A DNA stretch of 64,000 nt from Micromonospora parathelypteridis (lineage in GTDB: Bacteria > Actinomycetota > Actinomycetes > Mycobacteriales > Micromonosporaceae): the NCBI RefSeq assembly GCF_014201145.1, contig NZ_JACHDP010000001.1, positions 4,402,001 through 4,466,000 on the forward strand, given 5' to 3'. Shown in pieces: positions 32,718 to 41,039 of the stretch (position 1 is its first letter; the number at the start of each line of letters is the position of its first letter). Both the position numbers and the translations under genes were made by a program. Below the pieces are notes generated by a model, which was not told where the DNA came from, made no database searches, and saw only the letters and a program-made list of their open reading frames with translations.

Positions 32718-33509
32718 CTAGCGCGGTGGCGAGACGTACAGCCCGGTCCTGCACCCCATCTCGCCCGGCTCCAGCCAGACCGGGTCGTACCCCGGTGCCT
32801 GGATGCCGCCGCCGGGTGTTCGGACCAGCAGGAGGCAGTCCCGCTCGGCGGGAACGCCCACCGCGGCGACGAGGGCATTGTCGTGAGTGGTCGTGTCGAC
32901 GGTGACGTGCTTCTCGGGAAAAGCCGCCCGCACCGCGCCCGCGAGGGTGTCGGGTGTGGCGGTGCGCAGCGCGGCGGTGAGACGGTCGCGCGCATCGTCG
33001 GGCAGCGTTGGAAACGGCGCGGCGGTGGGCACCGGAGGGGTCACCACGGACGGGCAGTCGATCTCCCCGAACGATGTGTAGCGATAGAGCTGCAACAGGT
33101 AGCGGTAGCACCGCGTGGCCTGGCCGGCAGAGTTGCCGAGGTCGCCGAAGGTGGCCCCGCTGTCCTCCTCCACCGTCGCCACGAACCGGACGTCGATGCT
33201 GGCCTGCTCGTCGCCGCCGGTTCGGCCGGACCAGGCCAGCGGCTCACGTCTGACGTTCGACGTGCCGCCCTCGGCCGCGTCGAGGATCTCGGTCGCGGCG
33301 ATGTACTCGGCATCCCGCACCCGACTGCGATGACCGAGGCTCTCGTTCAGGGACTCTGCTTCGGCCGCGGCGTCGTTTCGTGCCATCGAGTCGCCGTCGC
33401 GGTACTCCGAGCATCCGGCCGACAACAGACAGACCGCCACCGCAGCGCAGACCAGAGCTGTGGAGCCGAGGCGTCGACGGGTGCGGTGAGGAGACATGGC
33501 GTCGAGCAT
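32718..33509 (-). CDS. Unknown lipoprotein
   Basis: About 263 residues (or 259 from ATG 33497). A signal peptide ends with lipobox LSAGC. The mature part has several cysteines (ATRCYRYLLQL, GEIDCPS, AERDCLLLV, GEMGCRTGL) that probably form disulfides. No family recognised. The next gene upstream, a MarR regulator, is on the same strand with 36 bases between, so they may be cotranscribed. Confidence 0.75.
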   Translation of the reverse strand: MLDAMSPHRTRRRLGSTALVCAAVAVCLLSAGCSEYRDGDSMARNDAAAEAESLNESLGHRSRVRDAEYIAATEILDAAEGGTSNVRREPLAWSGRTGGDEQASIDVRFVATVEEDSGATFGDLGNSAGQATRCYRYLLQLYRYTSFGEIDCPSVVTPPVPTAAPFPTLPDDARDRLTAALRTATPDTLAGAVRAAFPEKHVTVDTTTHDNALVAAVGVPAERDCLLLVRTPGGGIQAPGYDPVWLEPGEMGCRTGLYVSPPR

Positions 33510-33545
33510 GCCGGCCGACGGTAGCGGCGGGATGAGTGCTCGTAC

Positions 33546-34007
33546 TCATCCTGCCGGCGTCTGGTCGGTGCGGCACTGGGGATCGTGTGCCGTGTAGAGC
33601 AGGGACAACTGGTGGTGAAGCTGGAGCCGTTCGTCCTCGCGTAGGGGAGCGAGGAAGTCGTCCTCGGTCCGACGTACCGCCGCGAGGGCTTCCGACAGCG
33701 CGGTGCCGCCGGCCGTGGTGACGCTGATGAACTGTTTGCGGCGGTCGCTGGGGCTGCGATCACGCCGGACGTAGCCGTTGCGCTCCAGCTCGTCGATGAC
33801 CGCGACCATCGTGGTGCGGTCGAGTCCGGTCTGCCGGCACAGGTCGCGCTGGGTCAGCTCGCCGTCCTGGACGAAGGCCAGTACCCGCAGGTCCCGGCCG
33901 CGTAGGCGGAGCGGCAGGAGCGCCTGTTCCATCCGGGCGCTGGCCAGGCCGGCCAGCTTCAGCAGGAGGTACCCGGTGGTGGAAGAGATGGCTTCGGATG
34001 AGCGCAT
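33546..34007 (-). CDS. MarR-family transcriptional regulator
   Basis: A protein of 153 residues with the MarR winged helix: LRVLAFVQDGELTQRDLCRQTGLDRTTMVAVIDELERNGYVRRDRSPSDRRKQFISVTTAG, including the D-x-R wing. It dimerises through its terminal helices and binds a palindrome, probably the one at 34032-34060 between itself and the divergent small membrane protein. Confidence 0.93.
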   Translation of the reverse strand: MRSSEAISSTTGYLLLKLAGLASARMEQALLPLRLRGRDLRVLAFVQDGELTQRDLCRQTGLDRTTMVAVIDELERNGYVRRDRSPSDRRKQFISVTTAGGTALSEALAAVRRTEDDFLAPLREDERLQLHHQLSLLYTAHDPQCRTDQTPAG

Positions 34008-34031
34008 CCCCGTAGCCTAGTCTTCCGCTCG

Positions 34032-34060
34032 CCTGATTATCAGCTAAGCTGACGATCAGG
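34032..34060. promoter_or_regulatory. Candidate MarR operator
   Basis: Arms CCTGATTATCAGC and GCTGACGATCAGG are an inverted repeat with two mismatches and a 3-base centre, located between the divergent MarR gene and the membrane protein gene 27 bases before the latter's start. MarR sites are typically 16-30 bp palindromes in such positions. Confidence 0.6.
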
Positions 34061-34086
34061 CAGCCGGCCCTACTTTGGAGAGTCGC

Positions 34087-34476
34087 ATGAAGATGCGCGT
34101 CATCTTCACCATCGTCGGCGTGATCACCGCAACGCCGGCCCTGGCCCTGTTCTGGCCGCGCCTTCTGGCGAGCAGTTATGGGCTGGCTGATCCCGACCCC
34201 ATGACTACCGCGCTGCTCCAGCACCGGGGTGTGCTGCAGGCGGCGCTTGGCGCGGCCATCATCTGGGGAGCCTTCTACCGGCCGGCCAGAGTGCCGGCGG
34301 CGGTGACCGCCATCATCACCAAGACAGCCTTTCTCGCCCTGACCGTCGTCGATGGCGGGATGCGGGCCGACATGAACCTCATCTCGCTGGTGTTCGACCC
34401 GCTCGCCATCGTCATCCTGGCCGTCGTGGTCGTGCTCCACTTCCGCGAAGCGCCCTCCACCGCCGCACCAGCCTGA
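34087..34476 (+). CDS. Small four-helix membrane protein, probable MarR target
   Basis: A protein of 129 residues with four hydrophobic helices (VIFTIVGVITATPALALF; ALGAAIIWGAFY; VTAIITKTAFLALTVV; PLAIVILAVVVVLHF). GGAG lies 6 bases before ATG 34087. No family recognised. Divergence from the MarR gene across a shared palindrome suggests it is the regulated function; similar small proteins are often annotated only as hypothetical. Confidence 0.7.
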   Translation: MKMRVIFTIVGVITATPALALFWPRLLASSYGLADPDPMTTALLQHRGVLQAALGAAIIWGAFYRPARVPAAVTAIITKTAFLALTVVDGGMRADMNLISLVFDPLAIVILAVVVVLHFREAPSTAAPA

Positions 34477-34534
34477 AACCCGCTACGTGCGTGGTTCCTC
34501 CGACCACGGTCGTGCCAGCGATAGCGTTCAGAGC

Positions 34535-35542
34535 ATGACCGACAGCATGCAGGTGGTGGGTTACCGCAGGAACCTGCCCATCGACAACCCCGAGAGCCTC
34601 GTCGATGCCGAGATCGACGTCCCGGCGCCGGGTCCGCACGATCTGCTGGTACGCATCGAGGCGGTGTCCGTCAACCCCGTCGACGTGAAGGTGCGGGCCG
34701 GCAGTGACCCCGAGGGTGCGCTGAAGGTTCTCGGTTATGACGCGGCCGGCACCGTGAGCGCTGTCGGCCCGGGCGTCACCCGGTTCCGCGTCGGCGACGA
34801 GGTCTACTACGCCGGGTCGATCGCCCGCCCGGGCACCAATGCCCAGTTCCATCTGGTCGACGAGCACATCGTCGGGCACAAGCCGGCCAGCCTGACCCAC
34901 GCGGAGGCGGCCGCGCTGCCGCTCACCACGATCACCGCCTGGGAGACGCTCTTCGACCGGTTCGCCCTCAGCAAGGACAGCACGGGCACCCTCCTGGTTG
35001 TCGGTGCCGCCGGTGGCGTGGGCTCCATGATCGTGCAGCTTGCCCGCGCGTTGACCGGCCTGACCGTCATCGGCACCGCGTCACGCCCCGAGACACGCCA
35101 GTGGGTCACCGACCTCGGCGCCCACCACGTCGTCGACCACCATGGCGGTCTCGCCGACGCGGTCCTGGACGTGGCCCCTGCCGGCGTCGACTACCTGTTC
35201 ACCGCGTTCTCGGACGGCCAGGTCGAACAGTTCGCGCGCGTCGTGCGGCCGAACGGCCAGATCACCGCCATCGACGATCCGGCGGGGCTCGACCTGTTGC
35301 CGCTCAAGTCGAAGAGCATCGCCTGGCACTGGGAGTTCATGTTCACCAGGCCGTTGTTCCTGCCGACCGACCCGACCCAGCACGAGATCCTCGAACAGAC
35401 CGCCCGACTGGTCGACGACGGCACCCTCCGCACCACCGTCACCAACGAACTCGGCCCGATCAACGCCGCGAACCTGCGCCAGGCTCACGCGTTGATCGAG
35501 ACATCGGCCACCATCGGCAAGATCGTTCTCGCTGGCTTCTGA
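34535..35542 (+). CDS. Zinc-type alcohol dehydrogenase-like / quinone oxidoreductase-family protein
   Basis: A protein of 335 residues of the medium-chain dehydrogenase family: GroES-like domain with VSVNPVDVKVRAG and GYDAAGTVSAVGPGVTRFRVGDEVYYAG, then a Rossmann fold with VVGAAGGVGSMIVQLA. The catalytic zinc Cys/His ligands of true alcohol dehydrogenases are absent, placing it with the ZADH/quinone-reductase branch that reduces enones or quinones with NADPH. It follows the membrane protein by 58 bases on the same strand. Confidence 0.9.
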   Translation: MTDSMQVVGYRRNLPIDNPESLVDAEIDVPAPGPHDLLVRIEAVSVNPVDVKVRAGSDPEGALKVLGYDAAGTVSAVGPGVTRFRVGDEVYYAGSIARPGTNAQFHLVDEHIVGHKPASLTHAEAAALPLTTITAWETLFDRFALSKDSTGTLLVVGAAGGVGSMIVQLARALTGLTVIGTASRPETRQWVTDLGAHHVVDHHGGLADAVLDVAPAGVDYLFTAFSDGQVEQFARVVRPNGQITAIDDPAGLDLLPLKSKSIAWHWEFMFTRPLFLPTDPTQHEILEQTARLVDDGTLRTTVTNELGPINAANLRQAHALIETSATIGKIVLAGF

Positions 35543-35779
35543 CCCGGCACCGCCAGCCGTCGAGTGTCCACTCAGGCCCGCCCGGCTGATCGACAGTTGC
35601 CTAGAGCATCTAAATGTTACGAATCATAGTGCGAGTTGCGTGATATCTATCGCTTGATCTTGCCATCGCAGCGGTAGGGCTACCGGGTCTAGCGTGACGT
35701 TGGTTTAAAGATCATCGTGAGCGGCCGGGCACCCCCGGCCGGACTCGCGAGAACCGGGTAACCACCCGAAGGAGGTTCC

Positions 35780-37999
35780 ATGGCACGCACCCGCATGGCT
35801 GGGGCGCTCGCCGCCGTCCTCGTCCTACCGGCTCTCACCGTCGTCGCCGCGACGTCTCCGGCGTCGGCGGAAGCCGCCGCTCCGAAGGCCGCGCCGCAGA
35901 GTGACATGCGTGAGCTCACTCGGAAGGACTTCACACTGGACGGCCGGCCGATCGAGACGCCCCCGCGGTACCAGCCGCGGATGGGCGCGCGGAAGCAGGC
36001 GCAGGAGGCCGAGACGCCGGCGGTCGGTACGGTCCGTCAGTGGCTCGGCCTCGACGACATCCAGGGCTCGGTCTACCGCAAGGACTACACGCTGCGGGCG
36101 GTCGGTGAGCACATCGAGGTCTGGGTCGCCAACGACCTGTCGTTCCCGGCCGGTGACTGCCGCGCCCAGGTGCCGTCCTCGACGCAGGTCACCGACGCGC
36201 AGGTGAAGCACCTCGTCGACGAGTTCGACACGAACATGTACCCGAAGGAGACCAAGGCCTTCAGCACCCCGCCGGACCGGGACGGCAGCAACGCCCAGAT
36301 CGGGCCGGACGCCGACGGCAACGGTGGCGTCTACACCGGTGCCGGCAACAAGACCGTCACGCTCGTCGACAACGTGCGGGACGACAACTACTACACGTTC
36401 CCGGCCGCCCCGACCTACATCGCCGGGTTCTTCTCCGCGCAGTTCAACGAGCTGCTCGACCGTAACGTGATGACGATCGACGCGTTCGACTGGCTGCACC
36501 GCATGACGCCGAACCCGCCGGACGAGCCGACCGACGACCTCTGCACCAGCCGTGGCGCCCGGCCGAACAGCTACGAGGGCACGTTTGCCCACGAGTGGCA
36601 GCACCTCGCGCACTACTACACCGACCCCTTCGAGACCACCTGGATCAACGAGGGTCTGTCCGACTTCGCCATGTCGCTGACCGGTTACAGCGACTCGAAG
36701 GCCACGGTCTTCGACCGCGGCGCGGAGAGCCACCTCTACTGCTACCAGGGGTTCGGCAGCGTGCAGACGCCGTACAACACGAACCCGCGTGACTGTGGTG
36801 GCCCGGAGAACTCCCTGACCCTCTGGGATGAGAGCCCCAACCCGAACGCGGTGCTCGCCGACTACGGCAACGCGTACTCGTTCATGATGTACCTGTACGA
36901 CCGTTACGGTGCCGACTTCATGTCGCGGCTGCACCGCGATGGTGAGCGGCAGGGCATCGCGAGTCTGGACGCCGAGCTGGAGACCGTCAAGGTTCACGAC
37001 GTCTACCAGGTCATCCACGACTACCAGTCGATGACGCTGCTGGACAAGATCGTCGGCGACGCACGGCTCGGGATCACCCTCGGTGTCTCCAAGAGCCGGG
37101 TGACCACGCCGAGCCTGCGCTCCACCGTCAACCTGGCCAGCACGACGGCGAACGGTACGCCGGGCGTCGCGCCGAACGGTGCCGACTACGTGCAGTTGGG
37201 CGCGGCCAAGGGCAAGCTGCTCAGCGGCCGCGACCTGCGTTCGGTGAAGTTCCAGGGTGCGAAGACCCTGCCCGCCCTCCCGCTGGCATGGACGACCACC
37301 ACCCAGGACCCGGACCGGCCGGGCAACGCCGTTCTCTTCTCCGGCAACGCCAACAGCCTGGACTCGGCGGCCGTCACCTCGGTCACGGTGCCGACCACCG
37401 ACCCGACGCTGCGGTTCGCCGCCAAGTACGGCGCCGAGTTTGGCTTCGACTACGGCTACGTGACGGTCTCGACCGACGGTGGCACCACGTACACGGCGAT
37501 CCCCGGCGACCACACCGTCGAGGGGCCGCTCGGCCCGGCGCTGAACGGTACGACCGTCGGCTTCGAGGCCCGTTCGTACGACCTGTCGGCGTACGCCGGA
37601 AAGAACGTGCTGCTCGGCTTCCGCTACGTCAGCGACGGTGGCGTCAACGAGGGCGGCCTGCTGCTCGACGACATCACCCTCGGTGGGAAGACGCTCAGCG
37701 ACGGCAGCAGCCTGACCCCGTTCGACTCGCCCACGGAGATCCGGCCGACCGCGGTCAAGAACTGGAACCTGCGGCTCGTCGGCATCGACGAGAAGCACTC
37801 GATCGCCTGGCAGTTCGAGTCCAACGGCAAGTCCGAGGTGACGATCGGCAAGCTGGAGTTGGCGGTGCTGGACGCGTTCCCCAAGGTCGTGGCCATCGTG
37901 GCGTACGACGACCCGACCGAGCAGGTGGCGCAGTACGCCCCGTACAAGCTCACCGTGAACGGCGTGGTGCAGCCGGGGGGTAACAGCTCGCTGAGCTGA
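35780..37999 (+). CDS. Secreted HExxH metallopeptidase (M6/immune inhibitor A-like)
   Basis: A protein of 739 residues, signal peptide ending SPASAEA, propeptide-like region to about 140, catalytic part with HEWQH at about 271-275 followed 18 residues later by NEGLSDFA (third ligand Glu), then C-terminal beta-sandwich domains (about 480-680, YVTVSTDGGTTYTAIPG, a MAM/jelly-roll-like fold as in immune inhibitor A proteases). It is a secreted zinc endopeptidase; substrate unknown. A GGAGG lies 6 bases before the ATG and TTTAAAGATCATC elements precede it. Confidence 0.87.
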   Translation: MARTRMAGALAAVLVLPALTVVAATSPASAEAAAPKAAPQSDMRELTRKDFTLDGRPIETPPRYQPRMGARKQAQEAETPAVGTVRQWLGLDDIQGSVYRKDYTLRAVGEHIEVWVANDLSFPAGDCRAQVPSSTQVTDAQVKHLVDEFDTNMYPKETKAFSTPPDRDGSNAQIGPDADGNGGVYTGAGNKTVTLVDNVRDDNYYTFPAAPTYIAGFFSAQFNELLDRNVMTIDAFDWLHRMTPNPPDEPTDDLCTSRGARPNSYEGTFAHEWQHLAHYYTDPFETTWINEGLSDFAMSLTGYSDSKATVFDRGAESHLYCYQGFGSVQTPYNTNPRDCGGPENSLTLWDESPNPNAVLADYGNAYSFMMYLYDRYGADFMSRLHRDGERQGIASLDAELETVKVHDVYQVIHDYQSMTLLDKIVGDARLGITLGVSKSRVTTPSLRSTVNLASTTANGTPGVAPNGADYVQLGAAKGKLLSGRDLRSVKFQGAKTLPALPLAWTTTTQDPDRPGNAVLFSGNANSLDSAAVTSVTVPTTDPTLRFAAKYGAEFGFDYGYVTVSTDGGTTYTAIPGDHTVEGPLGPALNGTTVGFEARSYDLSAYAGKNVLLGFRYVSDGGVNEGGLLLDDITLGGKTLSDGSSLTPFDSPTEIRPTAVKNWNLRLVGIDEKHSIAWQFESNGKSEVTIGKLELAVLDAFPKVVAIVAYDDPTEQVAQYAPYKLTVNGVVQPGGNSSLS

Positions 38000-38013
38000 C
38001 CCGCACCCCGGTC

Positions 38014-38055
38014 GCGGGGGCACTCGCCGTCGAAGTCGACGGTGGGTGCCCCCGC
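38014..38055 (+). terminator. Hairpin terminator after the metallopeptidase gene
   Basis: Arms GCGGGGGCAC and GTGCCCCCGC (10 bp) with an inner CCGTCGA/TCGACGG stem, followed by TTCGTCATT. Confidence 0.8.
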
Positions 38056-38161
38056 TTCGTCATTGCCTGGCCGGTCCGGCTCGGTCAGTTTGCGGGGCGC
38101 TCGCCTGGGGATGACGAGCCGCCGGCCGGATAGGTTCGCCTGCGGTGGGTAAACGGCGCGG

Positions 38162-39376
38162 ATGCCCGCGGAGCAGGAGCCGGCGGCCGACACCGACCCG
38201 GCCGCGCACGGGTCATCGTGGGTCGGCCGAGCGCGGGTCCGCCTGCGCGGGCGGATGCGGCACGCGCTGCGCAGTCGTGCGTGGCGGTTACGCCTCTTCG
38301 GGCTGCTCGCCGTGCAGGCCGGGGTCGCGGCGGCGCTCGCCTGGTTCGTCGGGGACCAGTTCCTGGACAATCCCACCCCGGTCTTCGCGCCCACCGTCGC
38401 GGTCGGCATCGTGGCCGCCGCGATGGGATCACGCCTGCGGCGCACTGTCGAACTGCTGGTCGGGGCGGTCCTCGGGCTCGCCGTCGGTGACACGCTCATG
38501 CCGCTGTTCGGCATCGGGGCCTGGCAGACCGGCGCGGTCGTCGTGCTGGCGATCATCGTCGCCCTGTTGTTCAAGGGCGGTGGATCACTGCTCACCCAGG
38601 CCGGCGGTACCGCAGTGCTCATCGCCACCCTGGAACCGCCCGTGCGTGACCTGTCCATCCCTCGCTTCGTCGACGCGGCGGTCGGCGGGTTGATCGGGCT
38701 GGCGGTCGGTCTGCTGCTGGTGCCCATCCACCCGCAGCGGACAGTACGCCGGCTGGCCGAACCGGTCATCGATCCGGCTGTCGCCACCATGCACGACCTG
38801 GCCGCGGCGCTGCGGCGTCGGGATCTTGGCGGGGCCGAGCGGAGCCTGGGCGCGCTGCGGGAACTCGGCCCCCGGCTGACCCTGCTGGACGAGGGGCTCG
38901 ACGCCGCTCAGGAGGTGGTGCGACTGGCGCCACTGCGCTGGCGTGACCGCACGTCCCTGGCCTTCTACACCACCGCGGTACGGCATCTGGAACGCAGCCT
39001 GTACAGCTGTCGAGCCGTCGCGCGGCGACTCACCAGAGCCCTCAAGGAGGATGAGCCGATACCGGAGGAGTTTCCCGTCGCCATCGACCTGCTGGCCGCC
39101 AGCGTGCAGACCCTGAGATGCACGATCCGTGCCCATGCGGAGCCGCGGGAGGTGCGCCACCAGATTCTGACGGCTGTCGAGTTGGTCAGCAGGGCGCAGG
39201 GGGCGGCTGCGCCGGATCCCACCCGCCCGCACACCCACCGGTTGGGCTACTCCGGCATGATCGCCGCGGGTGAGTTCCGCACGGCCGCCCACGACCTGCT
39301 CATGGCCAGCGGGTTGGACGCCGACCGAGCGGCAGTGCTGGTGCGGCAGACGGTGGAGCGGAGCGAGCGGCACTGA
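38162..39376 (+). CDS. FUSC/aromatic acid exporter family membrane protein
   Basis: A protein of 404 residues: a basic N-terminus, about six membrane helices between residues 40 and 185 with VFAPTVAVGIVAAAMGSRLRRTVELLVGAVLGLAVGD, which is the ArAE_1/FUSC motif, and a long helical cytosolic domain. Members export aromatic acids or lipophilic compounds. No regulator is adjacent on the same strand. No obvious Shine-Dalgarno sequence precedes the ATG. Confidence 0.82.
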   Translation: MPAEQEPAADTDPAAHGSSWVGRARVRLRGRMRHALRSRAWRLRLFGLLAVQAGVAAALAWFVGDQFLDNPTPVFAPTVAVGIVAAAMGSRLRRTVELLVGAVLGLAVGDTLMPLFGIGAWQTGAVVVLAIIVALLFKGGGSLLTQAGGTAVLIATLEPPVRDLSIPRFVDAAVGGLIGLAVGLLLVPIHPQRTVRRLAEPVIDPAVATMHDLAAALRRRDLGGAERSLGALRELGPRLTLLDEGLDAAQEVVRLAPLRWRDRTSLAFYTTAVRHLERSLYSCRAVARRLTRALKEDEPIPEEFPVAIDLLAASVQTLRCTIRAHAEPREVRHQILTAVELVSRAQGAAAPDPTRPHTHRLGYSGMIAAGEFRTAAHDLLMASGLDADRAAVLVRQTVERSERH

Positions 39377-39407
39377 GCCGGTGGGCACGCACGGTGGCCG
39401 GCCACCG

Positions 39408-39959
39408 CTACTGCTGACCCACCAGGCGTGCGACCTCCCGGGCCAGCACCTTCGCGCGGGTTTCCGGGGTACGCGCCTTCAACAGCGGCAGGATCACGGC
39501 GTACCGGGCGGATCGGCCGAGCTGCTCGAACGCGGCGCTCGCGCGAGGGTCGTCGGCCAACGCGGCCACCAGATCGGGCGGGACGGTGGCGGTGCGCTGC
39601 CCCTCGTACGCCGCCTCCCAGCGGCCGTCGGCCTTGGCGGCCGCGACCTCCCTGAGCCCGGCGGGCCGCATCCGGCCCACCGTCGTCAGGGCCTCGACCT
39701 TCACCACGTTGACCTGCGACCACGTGCTCCGCGGCCGACGGCGTGAGTATCGCTGCAGGAACGACAGGTCGTCGAGTGCCCTGCGTTGACCGTCGATCCA
39801 GCCGAAGCAGAGGGCCACGTCGAGCGCGTCGGTGATCGTGATCGCGGAGAGCCCGGAGTGCCGTTTGGCGATCCGCAGCCACGCCTCGTCTCGAACCTCG
39901 TGCTGTGCGTTCAGCCATGCCTCCCACGCCGCCGCGTCGGGAAAGTCGAGCACCTCCAC
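39408..39959 (-). CDS. YdeI/OmdA-family protein
   Basis: A protein of 183 residues with the YdeI signature: HSGLSAITITDALDVALCFGWIDGQRRALDD then RYSRRRPRSTWSQVNVVKVEAL and a C-terminal bacteriocin-protection/OmdA part (VPPDLVAALADDPRASAAFEQL). Biochemical role unknown. It follows the VOC gene by a single base on the minus strand and is cotranscribed with it. Confidence 0.9.
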   Translation of the reverse strand: MEVLDFPDAAAWEAWLNAQHEVRDEAWLRIAKRHSGLSAITITDALDVALCFGWIDGQRRALDDLSFLQRYSRRRPRSTWSQVNVVKVEALTTVGRMRPAGLREVAAAKADGRWEAAYEGQRTATVPPDLVAALADDPRASAAFEQLGRSARYAVILPLLKARTPETRAKVLAREVARLVGQQ

Positions 39960-39960
39960 C

Positions 39961-40386
39961 TCAGGTCGCCTTGAGCGACGCGAGGACGTCGAGGTAATGC
40001 GGGTTCTTCATGACACCCAGCACGTTGCCGAACGGGTCGACGACCGCCGCGGTGATGAACCCCTCGTCCCCGTGCGGAGTGATCGGCTGGTACTCCGTGG
40101 CACCCAACGCCAACAACCGTTCGACGGTGGCGTCGAGGTCGTCGACGTACCAGTGCATCACCACGCCGCCCGGCCCCGTCGTGGCGCCGGGCGGTGCGAA
40201 CCTACGGTCGATGATGCCCAACTCTGCCTGGTAGTCGCCGATGCGGAACTCGGTGTAGGCAGGGCGTCCGTCGGGCCCCGGGCGCATGAAGTACGCCTCG
40301 ATGCCGAGGAAGTCCGCATACCAGGCGGTGGCTGCCGCCACGTCGTCAGCCCAGATGTTGAGTGTGGCAAATCCTCGCAGGCTCAT
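39961..40386 (-). CDS. VOC/glyoxalase-like superfamily protein
   Basis: A protein of 141 residues with paired beta-alpha-beta-beta-beta units: FATLNIWADDVAAATAWYADFLG, YTEFRIGDYQAELGI, VVMHWYVDDLDATVERLLALGATEYQP and AAVVDPFGNVLGVM. His/Glu positions are compatible with metal binding, but the reaction cannot be read. AGAGGAC lies before ATG 40386. First gene of a two-gene operon with the YdeI protein. Confidence 0.88.
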   Translation of the reverse strand: MSLRGFATLNIWADDVAAATAWYADFLGIEAYFMRPGPDGRPAYTEFRIGDYQAELGIIDRRFAPPGATTGPGGVVMHWYVDDLDATVERLLALGATEYQPITPHGDEGFITAAVVDPFGNVLGVMKNPHYLDVLASLKAT

Positions 40387-40580
40387 CAGGTGTCCTCTCG
40401 TCGATGTGTTCGCTGCCGACGTTATCGACGATTGCGGAAGGAGCGCTTCCGCAATGGCAGGTGAGTTCGAAGAAGTCGGCCCGCCTGGCGAAATAGCTGC
40501 GTACGCCAACTGGATGCTTGCGATAGCAACAAAATGAAGCGACCATGGCATCCACGTCCATCGACGCATTGGAGTTGCGC

Positions 40581-40907
40581 ATGCGAGCAAGAGCAGCCCG
40601 GGCCGGCGCAGTGCTGACCATGTCCGCGATCCTGACCGCCGGGCTCGGTTTCCTGGCCTCTCCCGCATCGGCGCAGGAGTCCGGCCTGACCTTCTACAGT
40701 GGCAACTTCACCACGGCGCTCGCCAACTTCCCGGCGCCGACCGGTGCCTGCACGCCGCTGCCCCCGACCGCCGACAGTCACGTCGGTTGGAGCGGCTTCC
40801 AGGACGTCTTCTTCTACCGGACCCCGGACTGCTCCGGGCAGGTGACGGGTGCGGGCACGCTCCTCACCTACCCCGCCGGGCGCTGGACGAGCTTCCGCGC
40901 CATCTGA
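40581..40907 (+). CDS. Small secreted protein (crystallin/I36-inhibitor-like)
   Basis: A protein of 108 residues with signal peptide ending SPASAQES and a mature domain of about 70 residues with two cysteines and FYSGNF, DVFFYRTPDCSG, YPAGRWTSFRAI, similar to small beta/gamma-crystallin-like or peptidase inhibitor I36 proteins of actinobacteria. GGAG before ATG 40581 favours that start over ATG 40545. Function not established. Confidence 0.7.
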   Translation: MRARAARAGAVLTMSAILTAGLGFLASPASAQESGLTFYSGNFTTALANFPAPTGACTPLPPTADSHVGWSGFQDVFFYRTPDCSGQVTGAGTLLTYPAGRWTSFRAI

Positions 40908-41039
40908 CCGGACGAAGTCGGGACGGGGCGGGAAGGACAGCGCGCGAGCCCCGTCTCGACACGGGACACCTCCGGGCCGACTATCACGGCGATTCCCGGG
41001 TAGACGCCGCCGTCGGTACGACGAACGGCGGGAGACAGC

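Noticed and set aside
35825..38023. A 732-codon open frame on the minus strand opposite the secreted metallopeptidase
   Set aside because: Composition is repetitive Val/Arg/Gly/Asp with no recognisable fold; the plus strand encodes a full HExxH peptidase.
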